Of a DNA stretch of 64,000 bases, positions 9,006-17,648 are shown piece by piece. The stretch comes from Ruegeria haliotis (GTDB taxonomy: Bacteria > Pseudomonadota > Alphaproteobacteria > Rhodobacterales > Rhodobacteraceae): NCBI RefSeq assembly GCF_013377785.1, contig NZ_JABXWT010000015.1:1-64000 (forward strand). The letters run 5' to 3'. The position numbers and the translations under genes were made by a program. The first letter of the stretch is position 1. Each line of letters starts with the position of its first letter. The notes beneath the pieces were generated by a model that did no database searches, was not told the DNA's origin, and was given only the letters and a program-made list of their open reading frames with translations.

Positions 9006-10399
9006 ATACGACTTTCAATCTCGCCGACATTCAGGGCAACATCCTGCGGGGCTATCGCCGCGATTTCGTGCGCCATCTGATCCTTGAGGTGACCGACAAG
9101 GTAACCGCACGGCGGTTTTTGGCAGCCGCTGTTGACGGCAGCAGCACCGACGTCCCAGCCATCACGCGCGATGTAACGTGGAAGGTCAGGCCACCCTTTT
9201 GCTTTAACATTGGCATTACGTTCGAAGGATTGCGTGCCTTGGGCACCCCTTCGCAACACCTGAACACCTTCCCGACCGAATTTAAACACGGCATGACCAA
9301 GCGCGCGATCAAGATTGGTGATTTCGGCAAGAGCGCGCCGGAAAACTGGCCCGCGCCATTTGATCAGCCCGACCGGGTGCATCTGATCGCATCGATTCAC
9401 GCGGACGATGAAGCACATCTTGATCAGATCGAAGCACAAGTCGCCAAGGCTTTTACTGTGCTGGGTGTACGCAACGGGCGTAACCTGCCCGATGGCAAGG
9501 TGTTCTTCGGCTATGTCGACGGCATTTCGCAGCCACGGTTCAAGCATGTCATCGACCCGGACATGAAGGATGTGGACGAGCCGATGGACCCACTGGGAAC
9601 GGCCTTGCTGGGCTATCCGACCAAGCAGGAAGGCGTCTTGTATCGTGTGCCCACGCCGCATGAGTTGGGGTTCAATGGATCGTTCAATGCGTTCCGGGTG
9701 CTGGAACAGGATGCGGCGGCATTTGAGGCTTATCTGGACGCGGCCGCGTCCACCTTGATGGATCACCCCAAGAAACACCTGCTGGCGAACCCGGATCGGC
9801 TGGATCTGATCGGCAAAGATCTGGACATGCACGGCGCCCTGCGTGAGGTGGTCGCCGCGCAGATGTGCGGGCGCTGGCGCAATGGCGTTCCGTATGAGTT
9901 GTCGCCGGATGCGCAATTCCCCGAGACCGAGGTCTCACCGACCAATTTCGACTACACACATGCGTCGCGCTGCCCGGCTGGATCGCACCTGCGTCGTGGC
10001 AACCCGCGCGGTGGTCCGATCGTTCAGCGTATTGCCAATTACACGCGACGGCTGGTGCGGCGTGGTATGTCTTATGGTCCGGATTTCGACCCCCGGAATC
10101 CTGATAGTCGCGAACGCGGGCTGCTGGGCAGTTTCATCGGCGCCAATATCGCCGCCCAGTTCGAGGCAGTAATGTGCGACTGGATCAATCTGGGCCTGCA
10201 GGATCCGAACATCACCGGTGCGAACGATCCGCTGCTGGGCGCCAACACGCCCGAGACCAGCTGGTTTGACATGACACTGTCTGACGGCGATTCAATCCGT
10301 CTCTATGGGTTTCCCCGACTGATCTTCACGCGCGGAGGGGCCTATACGTTCCTGCCAAGTCTGGCTGCCATCAAATACCTGTCCGAGTTGACGGATTAA
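9002..10399 (+). CDS. DyP-type haem peroxidase family protein
   Basis: A 465-residue protein opening with FNLADIQGNILRGY, a typical DyP-family start, and carrying the signature GxxDG as GYVDG (residues 170-174; Asp173 is the expected acid-base residue). The ASRCPAGSHLRRGNPR segment, around residues 320-335, matches the conserved C-terminal haem-binding region. There is no Tat or Sec signal, so it is cytoplasmic, unlike EfeB-type DyPs. GTG start overlapping the upstream stop. The alternative is a DyP-fold protein with another oxidative activity on lipids; operon partners suggest work on acyl or hydroperoxide substrates. Confidence 0.85.
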   Translation: MNTTFNLADIQGNILRGYRRDFVRHLILEVTDKVTARRFLAAAVDGSSTDVPAITRDVTWKVRPPFCFNIGITFEGLRALGTPSQHLNTFPTEFKHGMTKRAIKIGDFGKSAPENWPAPFDQPDRVHLIASIHADDEAHLDQIEAQVAKAFTVLGVRNGRNLPDGKVFFGYVDGISQPRFKHVIDPDMKDVDEPMDPLGTALLGYPTKQEGVLYRVPTPHELGFNGSFNAFRVLEQDAAAFEAYLDAAASTLMDHPKKHLLANPDRLDLIGKDLDMHGALREVVAAQMCGRWRNGVPYELSPDAQFPETEVSPTNFDYTHASRCPAGSHLRRGNPRGGPIVQRIANYTRRLVRRGMSYGPDFDPRNPDSRERGLLGSFIGANIAAQFEAVMCDWINLGLQDPNITGANDPLLGANTPETSWFDMTLSDGDSIRLYGFPRLIFTRGGAYTFLPSLAAIKYLSELTD

Positions 10400-10407
10400 G
10401 GCAAACG

Positions 10408-13400
10408 TCAGCTTAATTCGGTCAGCGCCTGATCAATCCGTGTCAGCATCGGTGACCGGCCCGCAGTTTCTACAATGACGCGGGCTTTGGTCAGGTATTC
10501 GATGGCCAGCAGCTTCTTTTTCCGGGCCTTGTAGAGCAATCCCATAATCATGTCGCAGCGGGCGATGTAATGTCCCTTGTCGTCGAATTGTGGGTTCTGC
10601 CGCACCTTTTCGATCATCGCGATCAGCTCTTTTTCACCAAACAGCATGACCCGGACGATCGAGCGCAGATTCCCGAGCAGAACGCCGAGGGACCCGCCAC
10701 CTTCGCCGGTCAGAATGGCCAGATACATCTCGCACAGGAACAACCGGGCCCAATCGGCAGAGACCTTTGTGCCCTCGTCGGTTCGTTTCTGGATGGTGTT
10801 TTCGATCTGGCGCAGACCGTCCGCTATTTGCCCATTCAGCGCATAAGCCACACCCAACATGGTTGCCGGACCCATTGTGAACAAGGTCCAACCCTTTTCA
10901 TCACAGGTGTGAATGTGGCGTTGCACGGTCGCGATGGCATCCGGTTTCTTAAGCGGTACCAGTGCGCCGATCCTGGCCGCCTCGGCGATAGCCAGTTCAA
11001 ATTCGACCTGTGAGGCCTTGCGCGCCTCTTCCGCCATGTTCAGCGCCAGTTCATAATCATCGGTAACCATCGCGATCAGGGCTTTCATTGCGGTCCCATA
11101 GCCCAGGGATCGCGGGTCGTTCTTGGAGGTGCCAACTCCGATCATCCGGTCCGAGGTTGCATGCGCCCGTGCGACCCGTCCGCGTGTCAGTTCATTCCAG
11201 CCAACCGTGGCAAGAAAGAAATTATGGATGTACGCATCATCAATCTTTTCAAGCTCGGCTTCTATGACGCGTCTTTTCGCGTCAAAGAGCTCATTTTCGA
11301 TCGGCGAGAAATAGATCGAAACCGATAGTTCATTCACCATGGCATAAACCCGCGACGCCGCATCGCCCAGACGCTCGGCCATGGCGGTCAGATCCTGCTG
11401 GACCCAATGGGCCTCGCGGTATTTGCCGTTGCACACAAGACAAGACACGTAATGGTGCAGGAACAGGGCGTGATGCGGGTTGTCACCGACTTGTTCAAGG
11501 ATTGGCCGAACCGTTCCTGCCAGCTCGATGATAGTCTTGACGCGCAACGAAATATTCGCACAGAGCGCGAAACTGGCCAGAAACGCAGCAAACTGCTCTT
11601 TCGTGGCGCAGGTTGGGTCATTTTGGTACAGTTCAAGCGCCGAGACGAAATACCCGTTGGCTTCGTCCAGTGAGTAGACCCCCAGACTTTTGTCCCCGGC
11701 CATGGCACTGTAGCGAAAAGCCTGATCTGTCCGATCCGTTTGAGCGTAATGGAACGCAAGGGTCTCTGCGGCTTCCTGCAGACGATTTGCGTTACGCATC
11801 TCAAGTGTGTCGGCAATGGCCAGATGTAATTCGGCCCGGCGGCTTGAAACAAGACTCTGACAGACTGAGTCGCGTAACAGCACATGTTTGAAAACGTAGT
11901 CCGACGAGTTCGGTTCGCGGTACAGGACATCCTGCGCCTGCAGCCTCTGCAGGGCCGCGCCAGTGCTGTCGGCATCGTCGACCAGTTGCGACAACAAACC
12001 GGGATCGAACCGACGACCGATGATGGCCGCAGCTTGCAACAGGTCGCGGTCTTCCGGCTGCAATCGTTCGATTCTGGCGGTCAGAAGGTTGCGCATACTG
12101 GCGGGCAACCCGGTTTCGATCAGTTCAGTGTCGAGATATGCTCTGCCGCCTTCAACACGCAAAGCACCCTGATCCTGCAAAAAGCTCAGGATTTCTTCGC
12201 CAAAAAGCGGGTTGCCTCCGGCACGCTCGGTTAATTGTTGCGCCAAACCATCTGGCAAGGCGTCGACACCCAGTCGGGTCTGCGCCAAATGTGCAAACTC
12301 ATCAGGGCCGAGCGGTTTCAGAGCCACGGTCGTCACGCCGACATGGTCCAGCCATTCGGGTGTGTATTCCGGGCGCCGCGTCTGAATGATCAACAGATTT
12401 TCCAGACCGTCGTTTTCGACCAGGTTACGCAACAGCTCTTCGGATGCACTGTCGATCCAGTGGCTGTCCTCGAACAGCAGGATAACCCTCTCATGCGCGC
12501 ATCTGGCCTTCAGCAAGACCGGTAACAGCTTACGTGTGCGCAGGCCGATAAGGACGCCGTCAAGACCGTCAAGCGCACCTGCCGGGGGGGTGAGCCCCAG
12601 CAGGTTGAGCAACAAGCCCAGATTTTCCGGGGAATACAGGTTCCACATCTGCAGACCCGCTTCCAGCTTCTGTGCCACTTTGGCCGGATCGTCCCGGTTA
12701 CGGATCTGAAAAGTGTTTCTGAGAATCTCCAGGATTGGCAGGTACGGAGTCTGTTGGCCGTCGGCAAAGCAATAGCCAGTCATTACCAGAGTGTTCTCAG
12801 ACGAAATACGCTGGAGGAACTCAAAGACCAGACGTGTTTTACCCAAACCCGGCTCGGCCACCAGGTCGATGACGGACAGAGTGCTGCGCGCTTGGGTCAA
12901 GGCGGTGGACATTGCCTTCAGCTCGGTATCACGCCCGACATAGCTGCTGAGGCCCTTTGCGACCGAGGCGTCAAACCGGGTCGCCTCTTGGTGAATGGCC
13001 TGAAGGCCCCAGAGTTTCTGAGGCGCTGACAAACCTTTGACCTGATGTTCACCAAAAAAGCGAAGATCGGTTACCCACTCGACCAAGCTGCGTGTTGTAT
13101 CGCAAATCAGCGTATGTCCGGGTGCCGCCAGGTTTTCAATGCGAGAGGCCAGATTCACCGTGCTACCCACGGCAGTTGCCGGGCTGCCCGCACCCTGTAC
13201 TGCAGCCATCAACACATTGCCCGAACTGATACCCACGCGCATGACGGGCCGAACGCCGAACCGGGTCTGGATGTCATCGGCCGCTGCGGCAAAAGAAGCA
13301 TTGATCGACATCGCCGCCCGGCAGGCCCGCAATGCTGGATCTTCCAGAGCATCAGGTATCCCAAACAATGCCATGATACTGTCGCCGGCAAAATCGCGTA

Positions 13401-13593
13401 CTGTGCCGCCGTGTTCTTCAACGGCACCAACGAGGGTTTCATACACCAGGCGAACAAATTCCAGCGATCTCTCTTCACCGAGATCGGCGACAATCGCAGT
13501 GTATCCGACCATATCAGCAAACAGCACAGAGACCTGGCGCTTTTGCCCCAGATCCAACTGTCGTCCAGCTGTTGTTACCGTGTTGTCCCCCAT
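10408..13593 (-). CDS. Class III nucleotide cyclase-AAA ATPase-helical repeat signalling protein
   Basis: A very large protein (about 1061 residues from ATG 13593; a TTG at 13668 would add 25). The N-terminal class III cyclase domain has both metal aspartates, Asp27 in FADMVGYT and Asp71 in DFAGDSIMALFG, and the later VGSTVNLASRIE segment. It is followed by an AAA/STAND-type ATPase with Walker A AEPGLGKT and Walker B VILLFEDSHW, then a long all-helical TPR-like half. This architecture is common for adenylate/guanylate cyclase regulators with LuxR- or ATPase-type modules, usually signal sensors making cAMP. It converges on the DyP gene with 8 bases between. Signal and output are unknown. Confidence 0.85.
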   Translation of the reverse strand: MGDNTVTTAGRQLDLGQKRQVSVLFADMVGYTAIVADLGEERSLEFVRLVYETLVGAVEEHGGTVRDFAGDSIMALFGIPDALEDPALRACRAAMSINASFAAAADDIQTRFGVRPVMRVGISSGNVLMAAVQGAGSPATAVGSTVNLASRIENLAAPGHTLICDTTRSLVEWVTDLRFFGEHQVKGLSAPQKLWGLQAIHQEATRFDASVAKGLSSYVGRDTELKAMSTALTQARSTLSVIDLVAEPGLGKTRLVFEFLQRISSENTLVMTGYCFADGQQTPYLPILEILRNTFQIRNRDDPAKVAQKLEAGLQMWNLYSPENLGLLLNLLGLTPPAGALDGLDGVLIGLRTRKLLPVLLKARCAHERVILLFEDSHWIDSASEELLRNLVENDGLENLLIIQTRRPEYTPEWLDHVGVTTVALKPLGPDEFAHLAQTRLGVDALPDGLAQQLTERAGGNPLFGEEILSFLQDQGALRVEGGRAYLDTELIETGLPASMRNLLTARIERLQPEDRDLLQAAAIIGRRFDPGLLSQLVDDADSTGAALQRLQAQDVLYREPNSSDYVFKHVLLRDSVCQSLVSSRRAELHLAIADTLEMRNANRLQEAAETLAFHYAQTDRTDQAFRYSAMAGDKSLGVYSLDEANGYFVSALELYQNDPTCATKEQFAAFLASFALCANISLRVKTIIELAGTVRPILEQVGDNPHHALFLHHYVSCLVCNGKYREAHWVQQDLTAMAERLGDAASRVYAMVNELSVSIYFSPIENELFDAKRRVIEAELEKIDDAYIHNFFLATVGWNELTRGRVARAHATSDRMIGVGTSKNDPRSLGYGTAMKALIAMVTDDYELALNMAEEARKASQVEFELAIAEAARIGALVPLKKPDAIATVQRHIHTCDEKGWTLFTMGPATMLGVAYALNGQIADGLRQIENTIQKRTDEGTKVSADWARLFLCEMYLAILTGEGGGSLGVLLGNLRSIVRVMLFGEKELIAMIEKVRQNPQFDDKGHYIARCDMIMGLLYKARKKKLLAIEYLTKARVIVETAGRSPMLTRIDQALTELS

Positions 13594-13731
13594 ATCAGCA
13601 AACGGTTTACAACACCCTGTGGTGTCCCGCCAGCTTTTGATGACAACTTGCCGTAAAGGCACAGTCAAAAACCAGCTATTATGTCACGCTTTGCGGCGTC
13701 AGACCTGACAGTTGTCGCCGCAGTTGATGCT

Positions 13732-14667
13732 TCAGGCGGTGTATTCCAGCTTCAGACCGGGGCGCGGCCACCGTGTCTTGTAGATTTTTCCTGTGCTTGA
13801 GGCTGTGATCCACAGGTCACGCATGTCGTCACCGCCAAAACACAAATTGGTTGTGAACAGGTCAGGGATGGCCACATGTTCGGTCGTGCCATCCAGACTG
13901 AAGACAGTGATGCCGCCGTTGAACAATGTACCGACGCAAATACGACCGTCTTCCTCGACCTTGAGGCTATCCAGCCACTGATACCCCGGCAGAGTTTGCA
14001 CGACATTGCCGGGCATCCCGTGGATCGGGCCGGGTTCCACCTGACCCGGGCCAGTGATCGTCATGGCCCAGAGCCTGCCGTACACTGTGTCGGATACGTA
14101 AACGGTTTTTCCATCCGGTGACAGCCCGACACCGTTCGGCATCGGGATTGTCGCGGCCTTGATCAGCGTTTTCCCGTCTGTTGTCGCATAGTACAGCCCA
14201 CCATAGCGCGTCGATTCTTCGTCTTCGATCCCGGTGTCGGTGAACCAGAACCCACCGGCGCTGTCGAATACGATGTCGTCGGGTGCGATCAGACGCTTGC
14301 CTTCATACGAGTCGAACAGTTGCGTGACGTTACCGGTGGTCAGATCGACCCGGTGCACGGATCCACCCACATAATTCGGACGTATCGGAGCGGGGACGAT
14401 GATCTGATCCGGGCCATAGGGCACAAAACTGTAGACACCACCATTGTTGCAGACATAGGCCGCGCCGTCCGGCCCGATGGCGACGCCATTCGGGCCGCCG
14501 GGGATTTCGGCAACCACACTGACCTGACCGTCTGTTCCAAGTCGCGCAAGGGTCTGGTCCTTGAGGTCGACGAACAGCAGCGATCCGTCATTCATCGCCA
14601 CGGGGCCTTCCGGAAACCCCAGACCGCTGCACATTTCTTCCAGTTCCAGTTCCAGTTCCATTGCCAT
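13732..14667 (-). CDS. SMP-30/gluconolactonase/LRE-like family protein
   Basis: A 311-residue six-bladed beta-propeller protein. LGFPEGPVAMNDGSLLFVD near the start and PNGVGLSPDGKTVYVSDT near residue 180 are typical of the SMP-30/gluconolactonase family, including the Glu and Asn/Asp metal ligands. Such proteins hydrolyse sugar lactones or related esters with a divalent metal. The first residues MAMELELELEE come from a TTCCAG hexamer repeated almost four times (14638-14660), so the true N-terminus may vary in length. It precedes the cyclase gene on the same strand, with about 140 bases between. Confidence 0.8.
   Translation of the reverse strand: MAMELELELEEMCSGLGFPEGPVAMNDGSLLFVDLKDQTLARLGTDGQVSVVAEIPGGPNGVAIGPDGAAYVCNNGGVYSFVPYGPDQIIVPAPIRPNYVGGSVHRVDLTTGNVTQLFDSYEGKRLIAPDDIVFDSAGGFWFTDTGIEDEESTRYGGLYYATTDGKTLIKAATIPMPNGVGLSPDGKTVYVSDTVYGRLWAMTITGPGQVEPGPIHGMPGNVVQTLPGYQWLDSLKVEEDGRICVGTLFNGGITVFSLDGTTEHVAIPDLFTTNLCFGGDDMRDLWITASSTGKIYKTRWPRPGLKLEYTA
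14638..14660 (-). repeat. TTCCAG hexamer repeat inside the start of the SMP-30-like gene
   Basis: Three full copies and a partial fourth of TTCCAG encode the Glu-Leu repeat at the protein start. Because the unit is six bases, copy-number change would add or remove a Glu-Leu pair without shifting the frame. Confidence 0.7.
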
Positions 14668-14794
14668 GTTGCCTCTCCCTCAGCCTGCTGTCGCCAAGCT
14701 TTCTATTTAACTATGATGATGAAAATACGCCACTTTCGAATCCGGAGGGTCCGAAGGTCAAGCTTTGTCCTGAATCAATGATGTCTTCGGGCAC

Positions 14795-14829
14795 AAAAAA
14801 ACCTGCGGCAGGATAAGCTGCCGCAGGTT
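14795..14829 (-). terminator. Rho-independent terminator after the membrane protein gene
   Basis: AACCTGCGGCAG (14800-14811) pairs perfectly with CTGCCGCAGGTT (14818-14829) around a six-base loop. Read on the minus strand, the 12-pair stem is followed by a run of seven T. It lies 17 bases beyond the stop of the 14846-15643 gene. Confidence 0.9.
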
Positions 14830-14845
14830 GGACGCGAATTGACGT

Positions 14846-15643
14846 TTATTTGAAGACGTCCGCAAGGTCTGCGACGCTGACGCCTTCTTTGATCTCTTTG
14901 AGGCGGGCAAAGATCATCGCGACCGCGACGCTCGCCCAGCCGTAGGCAATCGCGTTCAGCACTGTTTCGGCCAATACCCATGGTCCAAGCGTCGGTGTCG
15001 CTGTCTGCAAGACCGAGAAGTCGCCGAGGAGAGCCACGAAAATGAACCCAACGACGGCTGAGACCAGAATGATGCACAGGAAAATTAGGAACAATGTTCC
15101 AACGATTGGCCAACGGTAATTCTTGGTCAGATTCGCGCTGCGTCTCATTGCGCCAAAGCCAGCTCGGTCGATCACGATCGCAGGGACCAGAACGGCAAAT
15201 ACGGCGTATAGCCAGACCCCTGGTATGATCAAAAGTAGCATGCCGATCATGATCAATATTGCGACCACGAATGACAGGACCACAATTGCAGGAAGATTGC
15301 TGAGAGCGGTGGCAAAGTAGCGGCCGACTTGTGCAGGGCGCCCAAGTTTTGCGTCGTAAGACAACTGAATGACCATCGCAGTTGTGATCGCGGTAGCAAC
15401 CAATGAAACAAGAAGAGTGACGATCAGGGTGGAAGCAAACCCCGCCCCGTCAAATTCTGCGCCAGGGGCGATATCGAAAGAGGTGTCGACGGCATATGTG
15501 TTTACGATGACATCGACCAGCGCAGGTATGAAACCCAACAGGATGACAAGGTGGATCTTCCTGAAGAAGATTGAAAATGTATCGCTGATGACCGCGCCAA
15601 CGCCAAATGGTACGTGCAGGTCGGGGTTTACTGTATCTGTCAT
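14846..15643 (-). CDS. Multi-pass integral membrane protein (YciC/DUF975-like)
   Basis: A 265-residue protein with about six hydrophobic helices, among them a long VVLSFVVAILIMIGMLLLII-type helix in the centre. The N-terminus VPFGVGAVISDTFSIFFRKI matches the start of YciC/glycerophosphodiesterase-membrane-domain-like proteins that have no known catalytic role. The IDRAGFGAMRRSANLTKNYRW loop is typical of that family. The gene is a single unit with its own terminator, and the 119 bases upstream could carry its promoter. Function unknown; inner-membrane location is clear. Confidence 0.7.
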   Translation of the reverse strand: MTDTVNPDLHVPFGVGAVISDTFSIFFRKIHLVILLGFIPALVDVIVNTYAVDTSFDIAPGAEFDGAGFASTLIVTLLVSLVATAITTAMVIQLSYDAKLGRPAQVGRYFATALSNLPAIVVLSFVVAILIMIGMLLLIIPGVWLYAVFAVLVPAIVIDRAGFGAMRRSANLTKNYRWPIVGTLFLIFLCIILVSAVVGFIFVALLGDFSVLQTATPTLGPWVLAETVLNAIAYGWASVAVAMIFARLKEIKEGVSVADLADVFK

Positions 15644-15762
15644 ATCGAATTCCTAAATCAAGAATTTTTGTTCTTTGGCCAATAAGGCCGCGCAGCCGCT
15701 ATCATCCGCAAGCAGAAAGATTCCGATGCCTTCCCGTTTGGGTAAAACAGCAACAACAGACC

Positions 15763-16656
15763 TTATCCCTGATCGGACTGAATAGCATGATGCTTGTCTT
15801 TTCGTTTGTCACCAAACAGCTGGCGCTGTTCCAGGAACGCGCGCTGGGCTTTGTAAAACGCTTCGAGAAAGGCTTGCTGATCCTCAGGACGCACGGGATC
15901 GGCGTAGTCGATCTTGCGCCGGACCTGTGCGACAATTGCAGCCAGCGTCTCTTTGTGACGTTTGTATGCGTCCGGTCCTTTTGCTCGGTTTGCGCTGCGC
16001 AAAACCCCTTCGAGTGTCTGCAACTCGAACGCGCCATAATGCTCAAGCTGATATGAAAGAAATTGAAATGACGGCTGGGCGGCTGATGGAGGGCGGACAG
16101 CCTTGGACATATCCTGCAGCAAGATCGGTTTCGGCAGATGGATCACATAAGTCCCCGCGATGATATCGCCCAGACGCTGGCGACGGCGGTTGAACAGCGG
16201 CACGGCGAGTACGCCCATCACCCACAGCAGTGCAAGGATCGAAGGCAGCAATGCCTCGGCGTTCAGTGTCAGGATCAGTGTGCCTGGCAGAAAGATCTCG
16301 GCTTCTTTCATCAGGTTGCGCACGACCAGCGACTGCGTGGTCAGGGCCTGCCCATCTACCGAAACGACCTTGATCTTCATCAGGCGCTTGCCAATTGTCT
16401 GCCCGTTCCAGATCAGCTCGGACACGGCGTAGTACGGAATGCGGATGAAAAAGAACAGCATCGCAGCAATCGCGATCGCAGTATTTGCAGAGACGATATC
16501 CAACGCCAGAACCAAAAGAAAAACCGCCAGCGCACCAATGCCGGTGATCAACAGGTCGGTGAACTGCGCGGCAGTTCGAACGCCAACGCCCGCGATGCGA
16601 AAATAGAGCGGCACCCCTTCGGGCGGTAGCAGTCGATCCAATGCAGGCCGGGTCAT
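15763..16656 (-). CDS. RDD family membrane protein
   Basis: A 297-residue protein with an RDD domain: several membrane helices, the early R/D region (RTAAQFTDLLITG), then NGQTIGKRLMKIKVV and NRRRQRLGDIIAGTYVI, the two diagnostic stretches. A soluble helical tail of about 100 residues follows. I chose ATG 16656 because it overlaps the stop of the upstream SpoIIM-family gene by four bases; a longer open frame upstream has the composition of a shadow. It is the last gene of the MoxR operon. RDD proteins often act in transport or osmotic stress, but the role here is unknown. Confidence 0.85.
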   Translation of the reverse strand: MTRPALDRLLPPEGVPLYFRIAGVGVRTAAQFTDLLITGIGALAVFLLVLALDIVSANTAIAIAAMLFFFIRIPYYAVSELIWNGQTIGKRLMKIKVVSVDGQALTTQSLVVRNLMKEAEIFLPGTLILTLNAEALLPSILALLWVMGVLAVPLFNRRRQRLGDIIAGTYVIHLPKPILLQDMSKAVRPPSAAQPSFQFLSYQLEHYGAFELQTLEGVLRSANRAKGPDAYKRHKETLAAIVAQVRRKIDYADPVRPEDQQAFLEAFYKAQRAFLEQRQLFGDKRKDKHHAIQSDQG

Positions 16657-17648
16657 GGTCGCTTTCTCCCGCCCAATGCGAACCACAACAGCCACAAACC
16701 GCCCACGCCCCAACCTACAGCAGTGCGGGTCGTGCGATCCTGGATCAGCTGGCGCCCGAACCCCTCGAGTAGCGCCGCGACCACCAGCATCATCGCCGCG
16801 ATCAGTGCCAGCTTGACCGCGTCGTGACCTGCTGCGCGCAACGCAGCCCGCCGCGTTTGATGTCCGGGAAACAGGACAGCAAGGCCCAGTTTCAACCCAC
16901 CCGCGCAGGCGATGCAAATCGCCGATAGCTCAGTCACGCCGTGAATGGAAAGCCAGCCGAACATATCCCAGCCCAATCCCCGATCGATGTACAAGGCGTA
17001 GAACACGCCCAGAATCAGGCCGTTATAAAAGACCAACAAAATAGTCGGCGCACATAAGAACGCCCCAAGACCAAAGACGAATATGGCAATGCGGGTGTTG
17101 TGTGAAAACAGATAGGTCGCAAACGCGCCCAGACCCGACCCGGAGTCTTCGCCATAGATACTCGCCCGCAAAAACTCGGTGCTCGCGTCCGGACCGCGAC
17201 CGCCGGATAGTTCAGACGGCATGAAGACGTAGAACCATTCGGGATTATCGAAGTAAAAGAAATACCCGGCAACCGCCCCTGCCGTCATGCACAGAAATCC
17301 CATCAGTATGACCCGCCACGAGGCGCGCATCGCTTGCGGCCCGCCCGTGGTCAGAAATCTGCGGATGATCCCGCCAAGGCGTTGTTGCGGGGCATAGACG
17401 CACAGATAGGCGCGGCTGGTCAATGCCTCGAGATAGTCAAGAAGGCCCCGATCCAGCGAAATTTCACGCGCGATAGACAATGAGGTCGTCGCCTGACGAT
17501 AGAGATCTGCCAGATCGCGCGCCTCCTGAAAGCTCATGCGATGCAGGCCCTGACCTTCGGCCTTGTCGACAAGGTCCGACAGCCTGCGCCAGTCACCTTC
17601 GCGCTCTTGCCGGAACCGCGCTGAGCGGATCAGATCAGCGTTGGACAT
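16653..17648 (-). CDS. Stage II sporulation protein M (DUF95) family membrane protein
   Basis: A 331-residue membrane protein with a soluble helical N-terminus of about 100 residues and then around five helices. The segments FSHNTRIAIFVFGLGAFLCAPTILLVFYNGLILG and HGVTELSAICIACAGGLKLG are hallmarks of the SpoIIM/DUF95 family. In non-sporulating bacteria this family occurs in MoxR-DUF58 operons, as here. It overlaps both neighbours by one to four bases. It probably forms an inner-membrane complex with the DUF58 and RDD proteins; the substrate is unknown. Confidence 0.88.
   Translation of the reverse strand: MSNADLIRSARFRQEREGDWRRLSDLVDKAEGQGLHRMSFQEARDLADLYRQATTSLSIAREISLDRGLLDYLEALTSRAYLCVYAPQQRLGGIIRRFLTTGGPQAMRASWRVILMGFLCMTAGAVAGYFFYFDNPEWFYVFMPSELSGGRGPDASTEFLRASIYGEDSGSGLGAFATYLFSHNTRIAIFVFGLGAFLCAPTILLVFYNGLILGVFYALYIDRGLGWDMFGWLSIHGVTELSAICIACAGGLKLGLAVLFPGHQTRRAALRAAGHDAVKLALIAAMMLVVAALLEGFGRQLIQDRTTRTAVGWGVGGLWLLWFALGGRKRP

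Noticed and set aside
6133..13593. CBASS- or Pycsar-like defence system (patatin effector plus nucleotide cyclase)
   Set aside because: The patatin gene resembles CapV and a class III cyclase is near. However, there is no CD-NTase, no Cap2/Cap3, and the cyclase is a large ATPase-repeat protein on the opposite strand beyond three peroxidase-type genes. The operon layout does not fit either system.
16657..16917. N-terminal extension of the RDD protein
   Set aside because: The extra 87 codons overlap the SpoIIM-family gene in another frame and are rich in Arg, Gly and Cys, like a shadow. The four-base overlap at 16656 is the better start.
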